From NCBI GenBank assembly GCA_937888595.1, contig CALARK010000020.1, forward strand, positions 434,001-498,000: DNA of 64,000 bases, read 5' to 3'. Numbering within the stretch: the first letter of the stretch is position 1; each line of letters opens with the position of its first letter. This DNA comes from an uncultured Sterolibacteriaceae bacterium. GTDB taxonomy: Bacteria > Pseudomonadota > Gammaproteobacteria > Burkholderiales > Rhodocyclaceae. The translations under genes and the position numbers were made by a program. The notes under the pieces are model-generated. The model worked only from the letters and a program-made list of their open reading frames with translations. It was not told the origin of the DNA and did not search any database. Below are positions 54,820 to 63,356 of the stretch, in pieces.

Positions 54820-55269
54820 TTACTGCTCGCCGATAACGCTGACCGTCACGCTGGTAACCACGTCGGCGTGCGGCGAAACCTCAAAGCTGAATTCGCCGAT
54901 GGTCTTGACCAGGCCATCAGGCATGCGCACGGCGCTCTTGTCGATGTCAATGCCCTGGGCGGTGATCGCCTCGGCGATATCTGCCGGGCTGACCGAACCA
55001 AACAGACGGCCGTCAACGCCGGCCTTGCGGGTAATTTCGATCTTGATGCCTTCGAGCTTGGCCGCCTTGGCCTGTGCAGCTGCCAGTTTCTCGGCCGCGA
55101 GTTTCTCGAGCTCGGCGCGACGGGCCTCGAACACCTTCATGTTCTCTGCCGTGGCACGCTTGGCGAATCCCTTGGGGATCAGAAAATTACGGGCATAGCC
55201 TTCCTTGACCTTGACGACGTCGCCGAGATTGCCGAGGTTGGCCACCTTGTCCATCAGAATCACTTGCAT
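54820..55269 (-). CDS. rplI: 50S ribosomal protein L9
   Basis: The 149-residue protein begins MQVILMDKVANLGNLGDVVKVKEGYARNFLIPKGFA, the diagnostic L9 N-terminal domain. The long helix (LEKLAAEKLAAAQAKAAKLEG) leads to the C-terminal domain with DGRLFGSVSPADIAEAI. It is the last gene of the ribosomal operon before a strong terminator, 15 bases after rpsR. Confidence 0.98.
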   Translation of the reverse strand: MQVILMDKVANLGNLGDVVKVKEGYARNFLIPKGFAKRATAENMKVFEARRAELEKLAAEKLAAAQAKAAKLEGIKIEITRKAGVDGRLFGSVSPADIAEAITAQGIDIDKSAVRMPDGLVKTIGEFSFEVSPHADVVTSVTVSVIGEQ

Positions 55270-55284
55270 GGCTTTCCTCCTCGA

Positions 55285-55557
55285 TTATTGATGCAGGTCG
55301 GTATAGGGCAGCAGGGCCAGGTAGCGGGCCCGCTTGATCGCGGTCGACAGCTGGCGCTGGAAGCGCGTCTTGGTGCCGGTGATGCGCGCCGGCATGATCT
55401 TGCCGTTCTCGGTGATGAAGTCGCGCAGCAGGTCGACATCCTTGTAATCCACCTGCTCGATCTTCTCCGCGGAGAAGCGGCAGAACTTGCGCCGCTTGAA
55501 CATGTTGCGGTTCTTGTTGCGGTCATCCTTCTTCTTGTTGCCGGGTTTGAATGCCAT
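55285..55557 (-). CDS. rpsR: 30S ribosomal protein S18
   Basis: The 90-residue protein has a basic N-terminal extension (MAFKPGNKKKDDRNKNRNMFKRRKFCRF) and the S18 core YKDVDLLRDFITENGKIMPARITGTKTRFQRQLSTAIKRARYLALLPYTDLH. It lies between priB and rplI in the usual order. Confidence 0.98.
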   Translation of the reverse strand: MAFKPGNKKKDDRNKNRNMFKRRKFCRFSAEKIEQVDYKDVDLLRDFITENGKIMPARITGTKTRFQRQLSTAIKRARYLALLPYTDLHQ

Positions 55558-55571
55558 TGCAAATCCCTTTC

Positions 55572-55886
55572 CTAATTCGTACGAATACTTTCTTCAAATT
55601 CGATTGCGGTCGCGTGCAGCACGGGTGTCTTCTGTCTGAGACTGCGGGCGGCGAGGAATCCCTCGACCTTCAGTGCGGTTCCCGGAACGGCATCCTTCAA
55701 CAGGAGCGCTACGGTACCGACTGCCACACAGGCCATTTCACATTCGACCTGACGGGACTGCTCCGCTTCCATCTGCTCCGACGCGTGGGCGATTCGGAAC
55801 TCGATGACCGGGATGCCTGCCGGAGTGTGGCGCAGAATGCTGCGCTCACTCAAGCTGCCCGTCAGCTCGGTACGGTTGGACGACAC
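55572..55886 (-). CDS. priB: Primosomal replication protein N
   Basis: Single-stranded-DNA-binding OB-fold protein of the replication-restart primosome, 104 residues. It reads NRTELTGSLSERSILRHTPAGIPVIEFRIAHASEQ and ends GFLAARSLRQKTPVLHATAIEFEE. The start is GTG 55886 with GGAG five bases upstream; the frame is open further upstream but encodes antisense-like sequence over rpsF. Its place between rpsF and rpsR is the conserved order. Confidence 0.93.
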   Translation of the reverse strand: MSSNRTELTGSLSERSILRHTPAGIPVIEFRIAHASEQMEAEQSRQVECEMACVAVGTVALLLKDAVPGTALKVEGFLAARSLRQKTPVLHATAIEFEESIRTN

Positions 55887-55915
55887 AGAAACTCCGCCGC
55901 CAGCGCCCCCGGACT

Positions 55916-56299
55916 TCAGACGGCTGCAGCAGCTTCCTCGGCCGGCTTGGCTTCGCCCTGCGACGTCAGCGAACGCGCCTTCTCCTCTTTCATCATCGGC
56001 GAGGCAGCGGTTTCGGCCTTGTCCATTTTCACCGTGAGGTGGCGCAGGACGGCGTCGTTGAACTTGAAGGCACTTTCCAGTTCGGCGAGCGTCTCGCCAT
56101 CGCACTCGATATTCATGAGCACGTAATGGGCCTTGTGAACCTTCTGGATCGGGTATGCCAGTTGACGGCGACCCCAGTCCTCGAGGCGATGGATGGCACC
56201 ACTACGGCCGGTGACGAGCGTCTTGTAACGTTCGATCATGGCCGGCACTTGGTCGGACTGGTCCGGATGGACGATGAAAACGATTTCGTAATGTCGCAT
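55916..56299 (-). CDS. rpsF: 30S ribosomal protein S6
   Basis: The 127-residue protein begins MRHYEIVFIVHPDQSDQVPAMIERY and contains RLEDWGRRQLAYPIQKVHKAHYVLMNIE, the S6 core. An Ala/Glu-rich acidic tail (GEAKPAEEAAAAV) ends it. AAGGAG lies upstream of the ATG. It is the first gene of the rpsF-priB-rpsR-rplI operon and has a good promoter at 56370-56398. Confidence 0.98.
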   Translation of the reverse strand: MRHYEIVFIVHPDQSDQVPAMIERYKTLVTGRSGAIHRLEDWGRRQLAYPIQKVHKAHYVLMNIECDGETLAELESAFKFNDAVLRHLTVKMDKAETAASPMMKEEKARSLTSQGEAKPAEEAAAAV

Positions 56300-56369
56300 G
56301 CATGCTCCTTCTGGTTTGGTTGAGCCCCCCCGCATGCGGTCCGGGTGGAGCAAGGATGAAAGGGGCAGG

Positions 56370-56398
56370 ATTCTACAGGCAAGCGATTGAAACTTCAA
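56370..56398 (-). promoter_or_regulatory. Sigma-70 promoter of the rpsF operon
   Basis: On the minus strand, -35 TTGAAG (56393-56398) and -10 TAGAAT (56370-56375) have the ideal 17-base spacer. It lies 70 bases before the rpsF start, leaving a leader of about 60 bases. Confidence 0.75.
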
Positions 56399-56486
56399 GT
56401 CCGCTTGCGCCCGCAACCATAGCGTGGCGGAAAATCATCGCTCGACGCCGACATTTTCGTTCCAGCCTCGCCGATAATGCACGACC

Positions 56487-57344
56487 ATGATCGATACGCC
56501 ACTTCCCGATCTCGACGCCTGGGTCGCCCATTTTGGTGCGACCGACATCCCCGTACTGCGTCACACGGTGCAGCAACTCGCCGATCTGCGTGCCAATGCC
56601 CACAAGTCGAATGCGCGCGTGATTTCATCGGTGATTCTCCACGACCCAATGATGACGCTGCGCATGTTGGCCTATATCGAAGCCAAACGCAGCAAGAGCC
56701 GCAAGACCGACATCACGACGATCGAGCGGGCCCTGATGATGATCGGCATGGAACCGTTTTTCAACGATTTCCAGAACCTGCCGCTGGTCGAGGACCACCT
56801 GAAAGCCCACCCACGGGCCCTGCTCGGACTGCTCAAGGTCATCAACCGGGCCCGCAAGGCGACCCATTGGGCACGCGACTGGGCCATCTACCGCCATGAT
56901 CTCGATGTCGACGAAATCAGCGTAGCCACGCTGCTCTACGACTTCGCCGAAATCCTGATGTGGTGTTTCGCTCCGACGCTGGCCCTGCAGGTCCTGGAAA
57001 GGCAGAAGGCTGATCGCGCGTTGCGCTCCGTGGCCGTACAGACCGAGGTCTACAACGTCCCCCTATATCAGATCAAGGCTGCGCTGGCGCAGACATGGCA
57101 CCTGCCGCAACTGCTGATCACTCTGATGGACCAGCAAAACGCCGAGCATCCACGTGTCAGGAATGTCAAACTCGCTGTTGATCTGGCGCGCCATTCCGCC
57201 AACGGCTGGACAGATGCAGCCATTCCCGACGACATCAAGGCTATCGGAGAGTTGCTGCATGTCAGCGAAGAGGCCCTCGTACGCCGACTCGGGCTCAATG
57301 ACATCCTGCCTTCGCTTCAAGAGGCTGAAAATCAGCCGCAGTAA
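56487..57344 (+). CDS. HDOD domain protein
   Basis: A 285-residue regulatory protein with an HD-related output domain without the catalytic metal motif. It shows the HDOD pattern IPVLRHTVQQLADLRANAHKSNARVISSVILHDPMMTLRMLAYIEAK at about 22-70, ALMMIGMEPFFNDFQNLPLVED, and a C-terminal helical region. HDOD proteins act in signalling and c-di-GMP or motility regulation in betaproteobacteria, by protein contact. It is divergent from rpsF, and its last 13 bases overlap the end of a small convergent gene. Confidence 0.88.
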   Translation: MIDTPLPDLDAWVAHFGATDIPVLRHTVQQLADLRANAHKSNARVISSVILHDPMMTLRMLAYIEAKRSKSRKTDITTIERALMMIGMEPFFNDFQNLPLVEDHLKAHPRALLGLLKVINRARKATHWARDWAIYRHDLDVDEISVATLLYDFAEILMWCFAPTLALQVLERQKADRALRSVAVQTEVYNVPLYQIKAALAQTWHLPQLLITLMDQQNAEHPRVRNVKLAVDLARHSANGWTDAAIPDDIKAIGELLHVSEEALVRRLGLNDILPSLQEAENQPQ

Positions 57345-57526
57345 CGCAGGTTCATCTGCTCAAGTAGAAGTTCCGGCTGGCCGTAAGCGATGAAAGCCAC
57401 GGCAAGCACGAGCCCCAATGCAATCCCGAACACGACCCAGCCCGCCATTCGCCATGGTGAACTGCTGTCATGCCGACGATCACCTGCAGTTCCCGACTTC
57501 TCGACTTCATGGCCATTTTCGGTCAT
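57332..57526 (-). CDS. Small single-pass membrane protein, 64 residues
   Basis: The peptide has a polar N terminus (MTENGHEVEKSGTAGDRRHD), one hydrophobic helix (MAGWVVFGIALGLVLAVAFIAYG) and a short tail ending LNLRYCG-like (MNLRYCG). ATG 57526 has GGAAC seven bases upstream. Similar small proteins are, to my recollection, conserved in betaproteobacteria, but no function is known. Its stop lies inside the convergent HDOD gene by 13 bases. It is divergent from the tRNA gene. Confidence 0.62.
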   Translation of the reverse strand: MTENGHEVEKSGTAGDRRHDSSSPWRMAGWVVFGIALGLVLAVAFIAYGQPELLLEQMNLRYCG

Positions 57527-57559
57527 GGGCACAGTTCCGTTCCTTTAGAATAATACACC

Positions 57560-57636
57560 CGCCCTTGTAGCTCAGTGGATAGAGCGACCGCCTCCTAAGC
57601 GGTAGGTCACAGGTTCGATTCCTGTCTTGGGCGCCA
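57560..57636 (+). tRNA. tRNA-Arg (anticodon CCU)
   Basis: A full cloverleaf is readable: D arm GCTC/GAGC, anticodon stem ACCGC/GCGGT with loop CTCCTAA (anticodon CCT, reading AGG), T arm ACAGG/CCTGT with loop TTCGATT, and encoded CCA. The acceptor strands are GCCCTTG and CTTGGGC: five pairs form, but positions 5-68 and 6-67 are both U-U oppositions. TAGAAT at 57545 is a weak -10 candidate. Confidence 0.95.
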
Positions 57637-57655
57637 GAACCTAAGCGCGGTAGGG

Positions 57656-58096
57656 CTACTTTACCCGGGTCAAGTGGCTGCCGCGACGTGCGGGCACATC
57701 TGGCTCTTCAGAAAGCTCTTCGGAGGAGTCTACCGATTCAGTGCCGGTGATGTCGGCCAGTTCGGTCTCTGCCTCATCGGTGTGCTGCACTTCCGATGCT
57801 TCGAACGCCATGCCTTGACCGTTTTCCCGTGCATAGATGGCAACGACAGCGGAAACAGGCACGGCAACGGGAAAGGATGATCCGTTGAAACGTGTCTGGA
57901 AAGTGATTTCCTCGTTCCCAATCATCAGTTGATGGGTCGCATCCGAACTGACATTGAGTACGATCTGACCGTCATTGACGAATTCGCGCGGAACGCGGGT
58001 GGACGCATCCACCTGGACTGCCAGATAGGGCGTGAAGCCGGCATCCGTGCACCACTCATGGATGGCACGGATCAGGTACGGCTTGGTTGAAACCAT
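57656..58096 (-). CDS. sspB: ClpXP adaptor SspB (stringent starvation protein B)
   Basis: Delivers ssrA-tagged peptides to ClpXP. The 146-residue protein begins MVSTKPYLIRAIHEWCTDAGFTPYLAVQVD and has the substrate-binding core VPREFVNDGQIVLNVSSDATHQLMIGNEEITFQTRFNG. After an acidic flexible linker the C terminus is the short ClpX-binding tail (GSHLTRVK). ATG 58096 gives the usual start; a GTG at 58114 would add six residues. It follows sspA after 28 bases on the same strand. Confidence 0.95.
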   Translation of the reverse strand: MVSTKPYLIRAIHEWCTDAGFTPYLAVQVDASTRVPREFVNDGQIVLNVSSDATHQLMIGNEEITFQTRFNGSSFPVAVPVSAVVAIYARENGQGMAFEASEVQHTDEAETELADITGTESVDSSEELSEEPDVPARRGSHLTRVK

Positions 58097-58124
58097 GATG
58101 GAAACGGATGACACGCCGCCGGGA

Positions 58125-58721
58125 TCAGCGACGCATCACCTTTTCCGAGGGCGTCAGCGCATCGATGAAGCCTTGGCGGGAGAAGATGCGTTCCGCAAAC
58201 TTCATGACCGGCGCCGCGGTCTTCGGCAATTCGATGCCGTAGTGATCCAGGCGCCACAGTAGCGGCGCAATCGCCACGTCGAGCATCGAGAAGTCATCGC
58301 CAAGCAGGAATTTCTGCTTCGAAAACAGGGGAACCAACTCGACCAGTCGATCCCGGATATGCGCCCGGGACTTGTCGGCCGACTTCAGGTTGCGCTCGAG
58401 GACATCGATGTGACTGAACAACTCGATTTCCATCGTATGCAGAAGCTGGCGCGCCTTGGCCCGCGTCTGAGGATCGGGCGGCATCAACTGCGGATGCGGG
58501 AAGCGCTCGTCGATGTACTCGTTGATGATATTCGAGTCGTACAGCACCAGATCGCGGTCCACCAGCACCGGAACTCGGTTGTAGGGATTGATGACGGCGA
58601 TGTCTTCCGGCTTGTTGAACAGATCGACATCGATGACCTGAAAGTCCATCTGTTTTTCATACAGGACGATCCTGCAACGATGACTGAACGGGCAGGTGGT
58701 GCCCGAGTACAGGTTCATCAT
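58125..58721 (-). CDS. sspA: Stringent starvation protein A (GST fold)
   Basis: RNA-polymerase-associated transcription factor with a glutathione-S-transferase fold. The 198-residue protein starts MMNLYSGTTCPFSHRCRIVLYEKQMDFQVIDVDLFNKPEDIAVINPYNRVPVLVDRDLVLYDSNIINEYIDERFPHPQLMPPD, the family signature. ATG 58721 was chosen because the upstream extension is not conserved. It lies between petC and sspB, the standard betaproteobacterial order. Confidence 0.96.
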   Translation of the reverse strand: MMNLYSGTTCPFSHRCRIVLYEKQMDFQVIDVDLFNKPEDIAVINPYNRVPVLVDRDLVLYDSNIINEYIDERFPHPQLMPPDPQTRAKARQLLHTMEIELFSHIDVLERNLKSADKSRAHIRDRLVELVPLFSKQKFLLGDDFSMLDVAIAPLLWRLDHYGIELPKTAAPVMKFAERIFSRQGFIDALTPSEKVMRR

Positions 58722-58820
58722 GGCACTCGTACCCCAGGAATAATCGGAATCACGCACCACGCGACGCACGGGTGGATTCATTTCTCGATGCCCCATGACG
58801 GTTGTATTGAGTCTGTTTGC

Positions 58821-59531
58821 TTAATGGATGTCTTTCCAGTATTCACGCTTCAGCGCATACGAGAAGACGAACAGGATGGCGAGGAAGATGAGGACCACGA
58901 CGCCCAGCTCCTTGCGGAAGTTAGCCATGGGCTCGCCCATATGCCGCAGGAACCCGACCAGATCGGCCACCATGGCATCGTATTCCTCGACCTTCATCAG
59001 GCCGGGCTTGGCCAGCGTCAGCTTGTGATCCGGGCCCATGACCTGCTCACCCTGGAGCTCCCACAGGACATGGGGCATGCCGACGTTCGAGAAAACGGTA
59101 TTGTTCCAGCCGGTCGGACGCGCATCATCCCGATAGAAGCCACGCAGGTAGGTGTAGAGCCAATCAGAACCGGAACCGAACTCCGAAGCACGGGCACGGG
59201 CGATAACGGTAAGGTCCGGAGGCGCGGCGCCGAACCATTGCTTGGACTCCGCGCGACGCATCGCGATGGTCATCGGCTCGCCCACCTTGTCGGCGGTGAA
59301 CAACAGGTTGTCCTTGATCTGCTGCTCGGTCAGGCCGATATCGGTCAGCCGGTTGTAGCGGAAATACGAGGCCGAATGGCAGTTCAGGCAGTAGTTGATG
59401 AAGACCTTCGCACCGTTCTGAAGAGCAGCGAAGTCGCGCGAACGGTCCGGCGCCTTGTCGAGATGCAGCTCGGCACCGGACGCGAAAGCCAGAAGCGGAG
59501 CGCTCAAGAGCGCGATAAGCAGCTTTTTCAT
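58821..59531 (-). CDS. petC: Ubiquinol-cytochrome c reductase, cytochrome c1
   Basis: Heme-c subunit of the bc1 complex that passes electrons to soluble cytochrome c. Signal peptide MKKLLIALLSAPLLAFASG, then the heme-binding CLNCH (C48, C51, H52), the distal-methionine region, and one C-terminal anchor (LGVVVLIFLAILFVFSYALKREYW). Length 236 residues. Its ATG overlaps the petB stop, and it ends the petABC set. Confidence 0.97.
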   Translation of the reverse strand: MKKLLIALLSAPLLAFASGAELHLDKAPDRSRDFAALQNGAKVFINYCLNCHSASYFRYNRLTDIGLTEQQIKDNLLFTADKVGEPMTIAMRRAESKQWFGAAPPDLTVIARARASEFGSGSDWLYTYLRGFYRDDARPTGWNNTVFSNVGMPHVLWELQGEQVMGPDHKLTLAKPGLMKVEEYDAMVADLVGFLRHMGEPMANFRKELGVVVLIFLAILFVFSYALKREYWKDIH

Positions 59532-60829
59532 TATCCCGTCACCCTTTCCGGTTCAGCCTTGCACTTGTCGAGCGATGTGTAGATCGGCATCAGCGCGAAG
59601 AAGGCAAAATAGATGATCGTGCAGATCTGAGAAACCAGCGTGCGACCCGGTGTCGGCGCAAGCATGCCCAGATAGCCGAGAATGAAAAAGCAGACCACGA
59701 AAATCCCCAGCGCCCACTTGTAGATGGGGCCGCGGTAGCGGATCGACTTGACCGGACTGCGGTCGAGCCAGGGCAGGAAGAAGAACACCATGACGCCCAG
59801 GCCCATGAAGATCACGCCCCACAACTTCGCGTCGATCCAGAAGAAGTTCACCGTATTGGCGCGCAGAATCGAATAGTACGGCGTGAAGTACCACACCGGC
59901 GCGATATGCGGCGGAGTCACCATCGGGTCGGCAGGGAAGAAATTGTTGAACTCGAGGAAGTAGCCTCCGCCTTCGGGCATGAAGAACACCACCACCGAGA
60001 AGAACATCAGGAACACGACGACACCGACGATATCCTTCACCGTGTAATAGGGATGGAAGGGAATGCCGTCGAGCGGGATGCCGTTGGCGTCCTTCTTCTT
60101 CTTGATCTCCACGCCGTCAGGGTTGTTCGAGCCGACTTCGTGCAGTGCCATGATGTGCGCGGCAACCAGGCCGATCAGAACCAGGGGAACGGCGATGACG
60201 TGGAAGGAGAACATCCGGTTCAGGGTGGCGTCGGCGATGACGTAGTCACCGCGGATGAACAGCGTCAGATCGTTGCCGATGAAGGGGATCGCGGTAAACA
60301 GGTTGAGAATCACCTGGGCGCCCCAGTAGGACATCTGGCCCCAGGGCAGCAGGTAACCCATGAAGGCCTCAGCCATCAGGCACAGGAAAATCAGTACGCC
60401 GAAAATCCAGACCAGTTCACGGGGCTTGCGGTAGGAACCGTAAAGCATGCCGCGGAACATGTGCAGATAGACGACGATGAAGAAAGCCGAGGCGCCGGTG
60501 GAGTGGAAGTAGCGGATCAGCCAGCCCCACGGCACGTCGCGCATGATGTATTCGACGCTGGCGAAGGCGACCGGGATGCCGGAGGCATTCAGCGAGGCAT
60601 CGGGCTTGTAGTGCATGACCAGGAAAATGCCGGTCACGATCTGAATCACCAGCACCATCAGGGCCAGCGAACCAAAGAAGTACCAGAAGTTGAAGTTCTT
60701 CGGTGCGTAGTACTTGGCCAGATGGTCGTTCCACAGGGACATCAGCGGGAAGCGGGCATCGACCCACTCCAGCAGATTGCCGGCAGCCGTGCCGTCGGTC
60801 TTGTATTTCTCAGCGTTGGCAGCAGCCAT
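59531..60829 (-). CDS. petB: Ubiquinol-cytochrome c reductase, cytochrome b
   Basis: Membrane core of the bc1 complex with two b hemes and the Qo and Qi sites. The 432-residue protein has eight or more helices, heme ligands in the helices around YFHSTGASAFFIVVYLHMFRGMLYG and FSFHVIAVPLVLIGLVAAHIMALHEVG, and the Qo-site PEGGGYFLEFNNF-like PEW variant (FFMPEGGGYF). It follows petA after three bases and overlaps petC by one base. An insertion (DGVEIKKKKDANGIPLDGIPFHPYYTVKD) is the normal loop. Confidence 0.97.
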   Translation of the reverse strand: MAAANAEKYKTDGTAAGNLLEWVDARFPLMSLWNDHLAKYYAPKNFNFWYFFGSLALMVLVIQIVTGIFLVMHYKPDASLNASGIPVAFASVEYIMRDVPWGWLIRYFHSTGASAFFIVVYLHMFRGMLYGSYRKPRELVWIFGVLIFLCLMAEAFMGYLLPWGQMSYWGAQVILNLFTAIPFIGNDLTLFIRGDYVIADATLNRMFSFHVIAVPLVLIGLVAAHIMALHEVGSNNPDGVEIKKKKDANGIPLDGIPFHPYYTVKDIVGVVVFLMFFSVVVFFMPEGGGYFLEFNNFFPADPMVTPPHIAPVWYFTPYYSILRANTVNFFWIDAKLWGVIFMGLGVMVFFFLPWLDRSPVKSIRYRGPIYKWALGIFVVCFFILGYLGMLAPTPGRTLVSQICTIIYFAFFALMPIYTSLDKCKAEPERVTG

Positions 60830-60832
60830 TCC

Positions 60833-61429
60833 TTAAGCTCCCTTCTTGTCTTCGCCGATCAGGATCTTGGCGTCGGACAGATAAACGTGCGGCGGAATCT
60901 CGAGGTTGTCCGGGGCTGGCTTGTTCTTGAACACGCGCCCGGCCAAGTCGAAGGTCGAGCCGTGGCAGGGGCACAGGAATCCACCTTGCCAGTCGGCATC
61001 GATGCCCGACTCGGCACCGGTCTTGAATTTCTCGGTCGGCGAGCAGCCCAGGTGCGTGCAGATGCCGATCGCCACCAGATATTCCGGCTTGATCGAACGG
61101 TATTCGTTCTTCGCATACGCCGGCTGCATCTGACGGTCGGACTGGGGATCGGCGACCTTGTCGGCAATCTTCGACAGCCCTTCGAGCATTTCCTTGGTGC
61201 GATGGATGATCCACACCGGCTTGCCGCGCCACTCGACGGTCATCATCTCGCCGGGAGCGAGCTTGCTGACATCGACCTCGACCGGGGCACCGGCCGACTT
61301 TGCGCGCTCCGAGGGAGCGAAGGTGCTGACAAACGGTATGGCCGCGGCGACGCCAGCCACACCCCCGGCAACCGACGTCGCAACCAGCAAACGACGCCTG
61401 CCACAATCCACTTTATCGTCACAACTCAT
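60833..61429 (-). CDS. petA: Ubiquinol-cytochrome c reductase, Rieske iron-sulfur subunit
   Basis: The 198-residue 2Fe-2S protein of the bc1 complex. The N terminus MSCDDKVDCGRRRLLVATSVAGGVAGVAAAIPF has a twin-arginine-like signal and anchor. The cluster motifs are CTHLGC and CPCHGS. ATG 61429 was chosen because it directly precedes the Tat-type region; a frame extension to 61504 has no support. The leader contains a run of seven C bases just before the ATG and no obvious ribosome site. It is the first gene of petABC. Confidence 0.96.
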   Translation of the reverse strand: MSCDDKVDCGRRRLLVATSVAGGVAGVAAAIPFVSTFAPSERAKSAGAPVEVDVSKLAPGEMMTVEWRGKPVWIIHRTKEMLEGLSKIADKVADPQSDRQMQPAYAKNEYRSIKPEYLVAIGICTHLGCSPTEKFKTGAESGIDADWQGGFLCPCHGSTFDLAGRVFKNKPAPDNLEIPPHVYLSDAKILIGEDKKGA

Positions 61430-61484
61430 GGTGGGGGGGTTCCTGAAAAGTGTGAAAGCAATAGCCAAAAGCGAAAACCGGGCG

Positions 61485-61513
61485 ATTGTACCCAAGTCCG
61501 CCAAGGAATTAAA
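61485..61513 (-). promoter_or_regulatory. Candidate promoter of petABC
   Basis: On the minus strand, -35 TTTAAT (61508-61513) and -10 TACAAT (61485-61490) are separated by 17 bases, about 55 bases before petA. The -35 is weak, the -10 good. Confidence 0.5.
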
Positions 61514-61546
61514 GGCTAAATTAGCCCGAACTTATGGTCCCGGCGC

Positions 61547-62746
61547 CTATATTGCACCAGACTGGTGCATACCGAAGATCTCTTCGTCGTGATATCCCAG
61601 CTCGCGCAAGACGGCATCGGTATGCTCGCCGAGTGCGGGACCCAGCCACTCGGTGCTTCCGGGCGTTTGTTCCAGCTTGGGCACGATGCCGGGCATGCGA
61701 AAAGGCTTGCCGTCCGGCAGGCGTGCCCACTCGAGCATGCTTCGGGCCGCATATTGCGGGTCGTTGAACATGTCTTCGACGGAGAAAATGCGGCTTGCCG
61801 GCACCTCGGCATCCGCAGCGACCCGCAAGACCTCGTCCGCATCCCTGGCACCGACCCAAGCATCGATCAGGCCGTAAATTTCGGCCGCCCGCGCGTCGCG
61901 GCCGGCATTGTCGGCCAGGGAAGCATCTTCCGCCAGGTCCTGACGGCCGATAGCGGCCATGAAACGGCGAAAGATCGCATCTCCGTTCGCCCCAATGATC
62001 AGATGCCGGCCATCCCGGGACGTGTGGGTGTTCGATGGTGTGATCCCGGGCATGACGTTGCCGGTCCGTTCGCGCACGAAGCCGAAAACGTCAAACTCCG
62101 GTACGAGGCTCTCCATCATCGCGAAAACCGCTTCATAGAGGGCGACATCGACCACCTGTCCGGTACCGCCGTTCACTTCCCGATGGCGCAAGGCCATCAA
62201 CGCGCCGATCGCCCCCCATAGGGAAGCGATGCCGTCACCGATCGAGACACCAGTCTTCACCGGAGGGCGATCCGGAAAACCGGTCACGAAACGCAGTCCG
62301 CCCATCGATTCGCCGATTGCGCCGAATCCGGGCTGCTGCGCCATCGGGCCGGTCTGTCCGAAACCCGACAGCCGCACCATGACCAATCCGGGATTCAGCG
62401 CCGAAAGCGCCTCCCAGCCGAGTCCCAGCTTGTCCAGCACGCCCGGCCTGAAATTCTCGACGATGATATCCGCACGTTCGATCAGGCGTTTCACGACCGC
62501 CAGCCCGTCCGGATGCTTGAGATTGGCGGTCACGGATTTCTTGTTGCGGGCCTGTAGCAGCCACCATAGGGAAGTCCCGGTATCCGCATCCGGATACAGC
62601 TTGCGCCACTTGCGCAGCGGATCGCCCTCCCCCGGCGTCTCGATCTTGATTACTTCGGCGCCGAACTCCGCCAGGATGCGGCTGCAGAACGGACCGGCGA
62701 TCAGCGTACCGAGTTCGACAACGCGGACCCCGGCCAGAGGCTTCAT
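61547..62746 (-). CDS. CaiB/BaiF family CoA transferase
   Basis: Class III CoA transferase of 400 residues. The family core is MKPLAGVRVVELGTLIAGPFCSRILAEFGAEVIKIE, ENFRPGVLDKLGLGWEAL, RLSGFGQTGPMAQQPGFGAIGESMGGL and the active-site region HREVNGGTGQVVDVALYEAVF. The acyl acceptor cannot be told. ATG 62746 follows the recR stop by one base, so the two are cotranscribed. Near its stop is a perfect 8-base-arm palindrome (61552-61568). It ends just upstream of petA. Confidence 0.93.
   Translation of the reverse strand: MKPLAGVRVVELGTLIAGPFCSRILAEFGAEVIKIETPGEGDPLRKWRKLYPDADTGTSLWWLLQARNKKSVTANLKHPDGLAVVKRLIERADIIVENFRPGVLDKLGLGWEALSALNPGLVMVRLSGFGQTGPMAQQPGFGAIGESMGGLRFVTGFPDRPPVKTGVSIGDGIASLWGAIGALMALRHREVNGGTGQVVDVALYEAVFAMMESLVPEFDVFGFVRERTGNVMPGITPSNTHTSRDGRHLIIGANGDAIFRRFMAAIGRQDLAEDASLADNAGRDARAAEIYGLIDAWVGARDADEVLRVAADAEVPASRIFSVEDMFNDPQYAARSMLEWARLPDGKPFRMPGIVPKLEQTPGSTEWLGPALGEHTDAVLRELGYHDEEIFGMHQSGAI
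61552..61568. repeat. Short perfect inverted repeat at the CoA transferase 3' end
   Basis: TGCACCAG and CTGGTGCA flank a single central base. It lies inside the coding end. There is no T-run, so it is not a typical terminator; it could be a protein-binding site upstream of petA. Confidence 0.5.
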
Positions 62747-62747
62747 C

Positions 62748-63344
62748 CTAGTAGTCCCTGCGTTCCAGCAGCGCCTGTGCGACGCTGGCAGCATCGGAGT
62801 ACTCGAGCTCGCTGCCGAGCGGCAGGCCGCGTGCGATCCGGCTCACTTTGACACCGCGGGCATGGAGCATTTCAGAAAGGTAATGCGCCGTTGCCTCCCC
62901 TTCGTGCGTCAGGTTGGTGGCGAGAATCACCTCCTTGACGACGCCGTCGCCGGCGCGGGCAAGCAGGCGATCGAAGGCGAGTTCGCGCGGCCCGACGCCA
63001 TCCAGCGGCGACAGACGTCCCATCAGGACATAGTAAAGACCGCTGTAGGCATGCGACTGTTCCATCGTGTTGAGATCCGCCGGCATCTCGACGACGCACA
63101 GCTGGGTCGGATCTCGCCTTGGCGACAGGCAGCGTTCGCAGATTTCCGCTTCGGTAAAGTTGTTACAGCGCGAGCAATGGCGCAGGGAACGCAGCGCATG
63201 CTCGACCGCCCGTGCCAGTCGCTCCGCCCCGCGCGGATCATGCTGCAACAGGTGGTAGGCCATGCGCTGAGCCGACTTCGGCCCGACCCCCGGCAGGCAG
63301 CGCAACGCACCGATCAGTTCGTCGAGAGTCGACGCCGCCGCCAT
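62748..63344 (-). CDS. recR: Recombination protein RecR
   Basis: Component of RecFOR that loads RecA at gaps. The 198-residue protein has the helix-hairpin-helix LRCLPGVGPKSAQRMAYHLL, a four-cysteine zinc finger (CSRCNNFTEAEICERC), and a Toprim domain (LCVVEMPADLNTMEQ, EVILATNLTHEGEATAHYL). It lies 12 bases after the truncated DUF2863-type gene and directly before the CoA transferase gene. Confidence 0.97.
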   Translation of the reverse strand: MAAASTLDELIGALRCLPGVGPKSAQRMAYHLLQHDPRGAERLARAVEHALRSLRHCSRCNNFTEAEICERCLSPRRDPTQLCVVEMPADLNTMEQSHAYSGLYYVLMGRLSPLDGVGPRELAFDRLLARAGDGVVKEVILATNLTHEGEATAHYLSEMLHARGVKVSRIARGLPLGSELEYSDAASVAQALLERRDY

Positions 63345-63356
63345 GAAAAGTCCGGG

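Noticed and set aside
61287..61303. Sequence in petA resembling the palindromic element head (AAAGTCGGC on the minus strand)
   Set aside because: It encodes AKSAGAPVE, a segment that is normal in Rieske proteins of related bacteria, so it is not an insertion.
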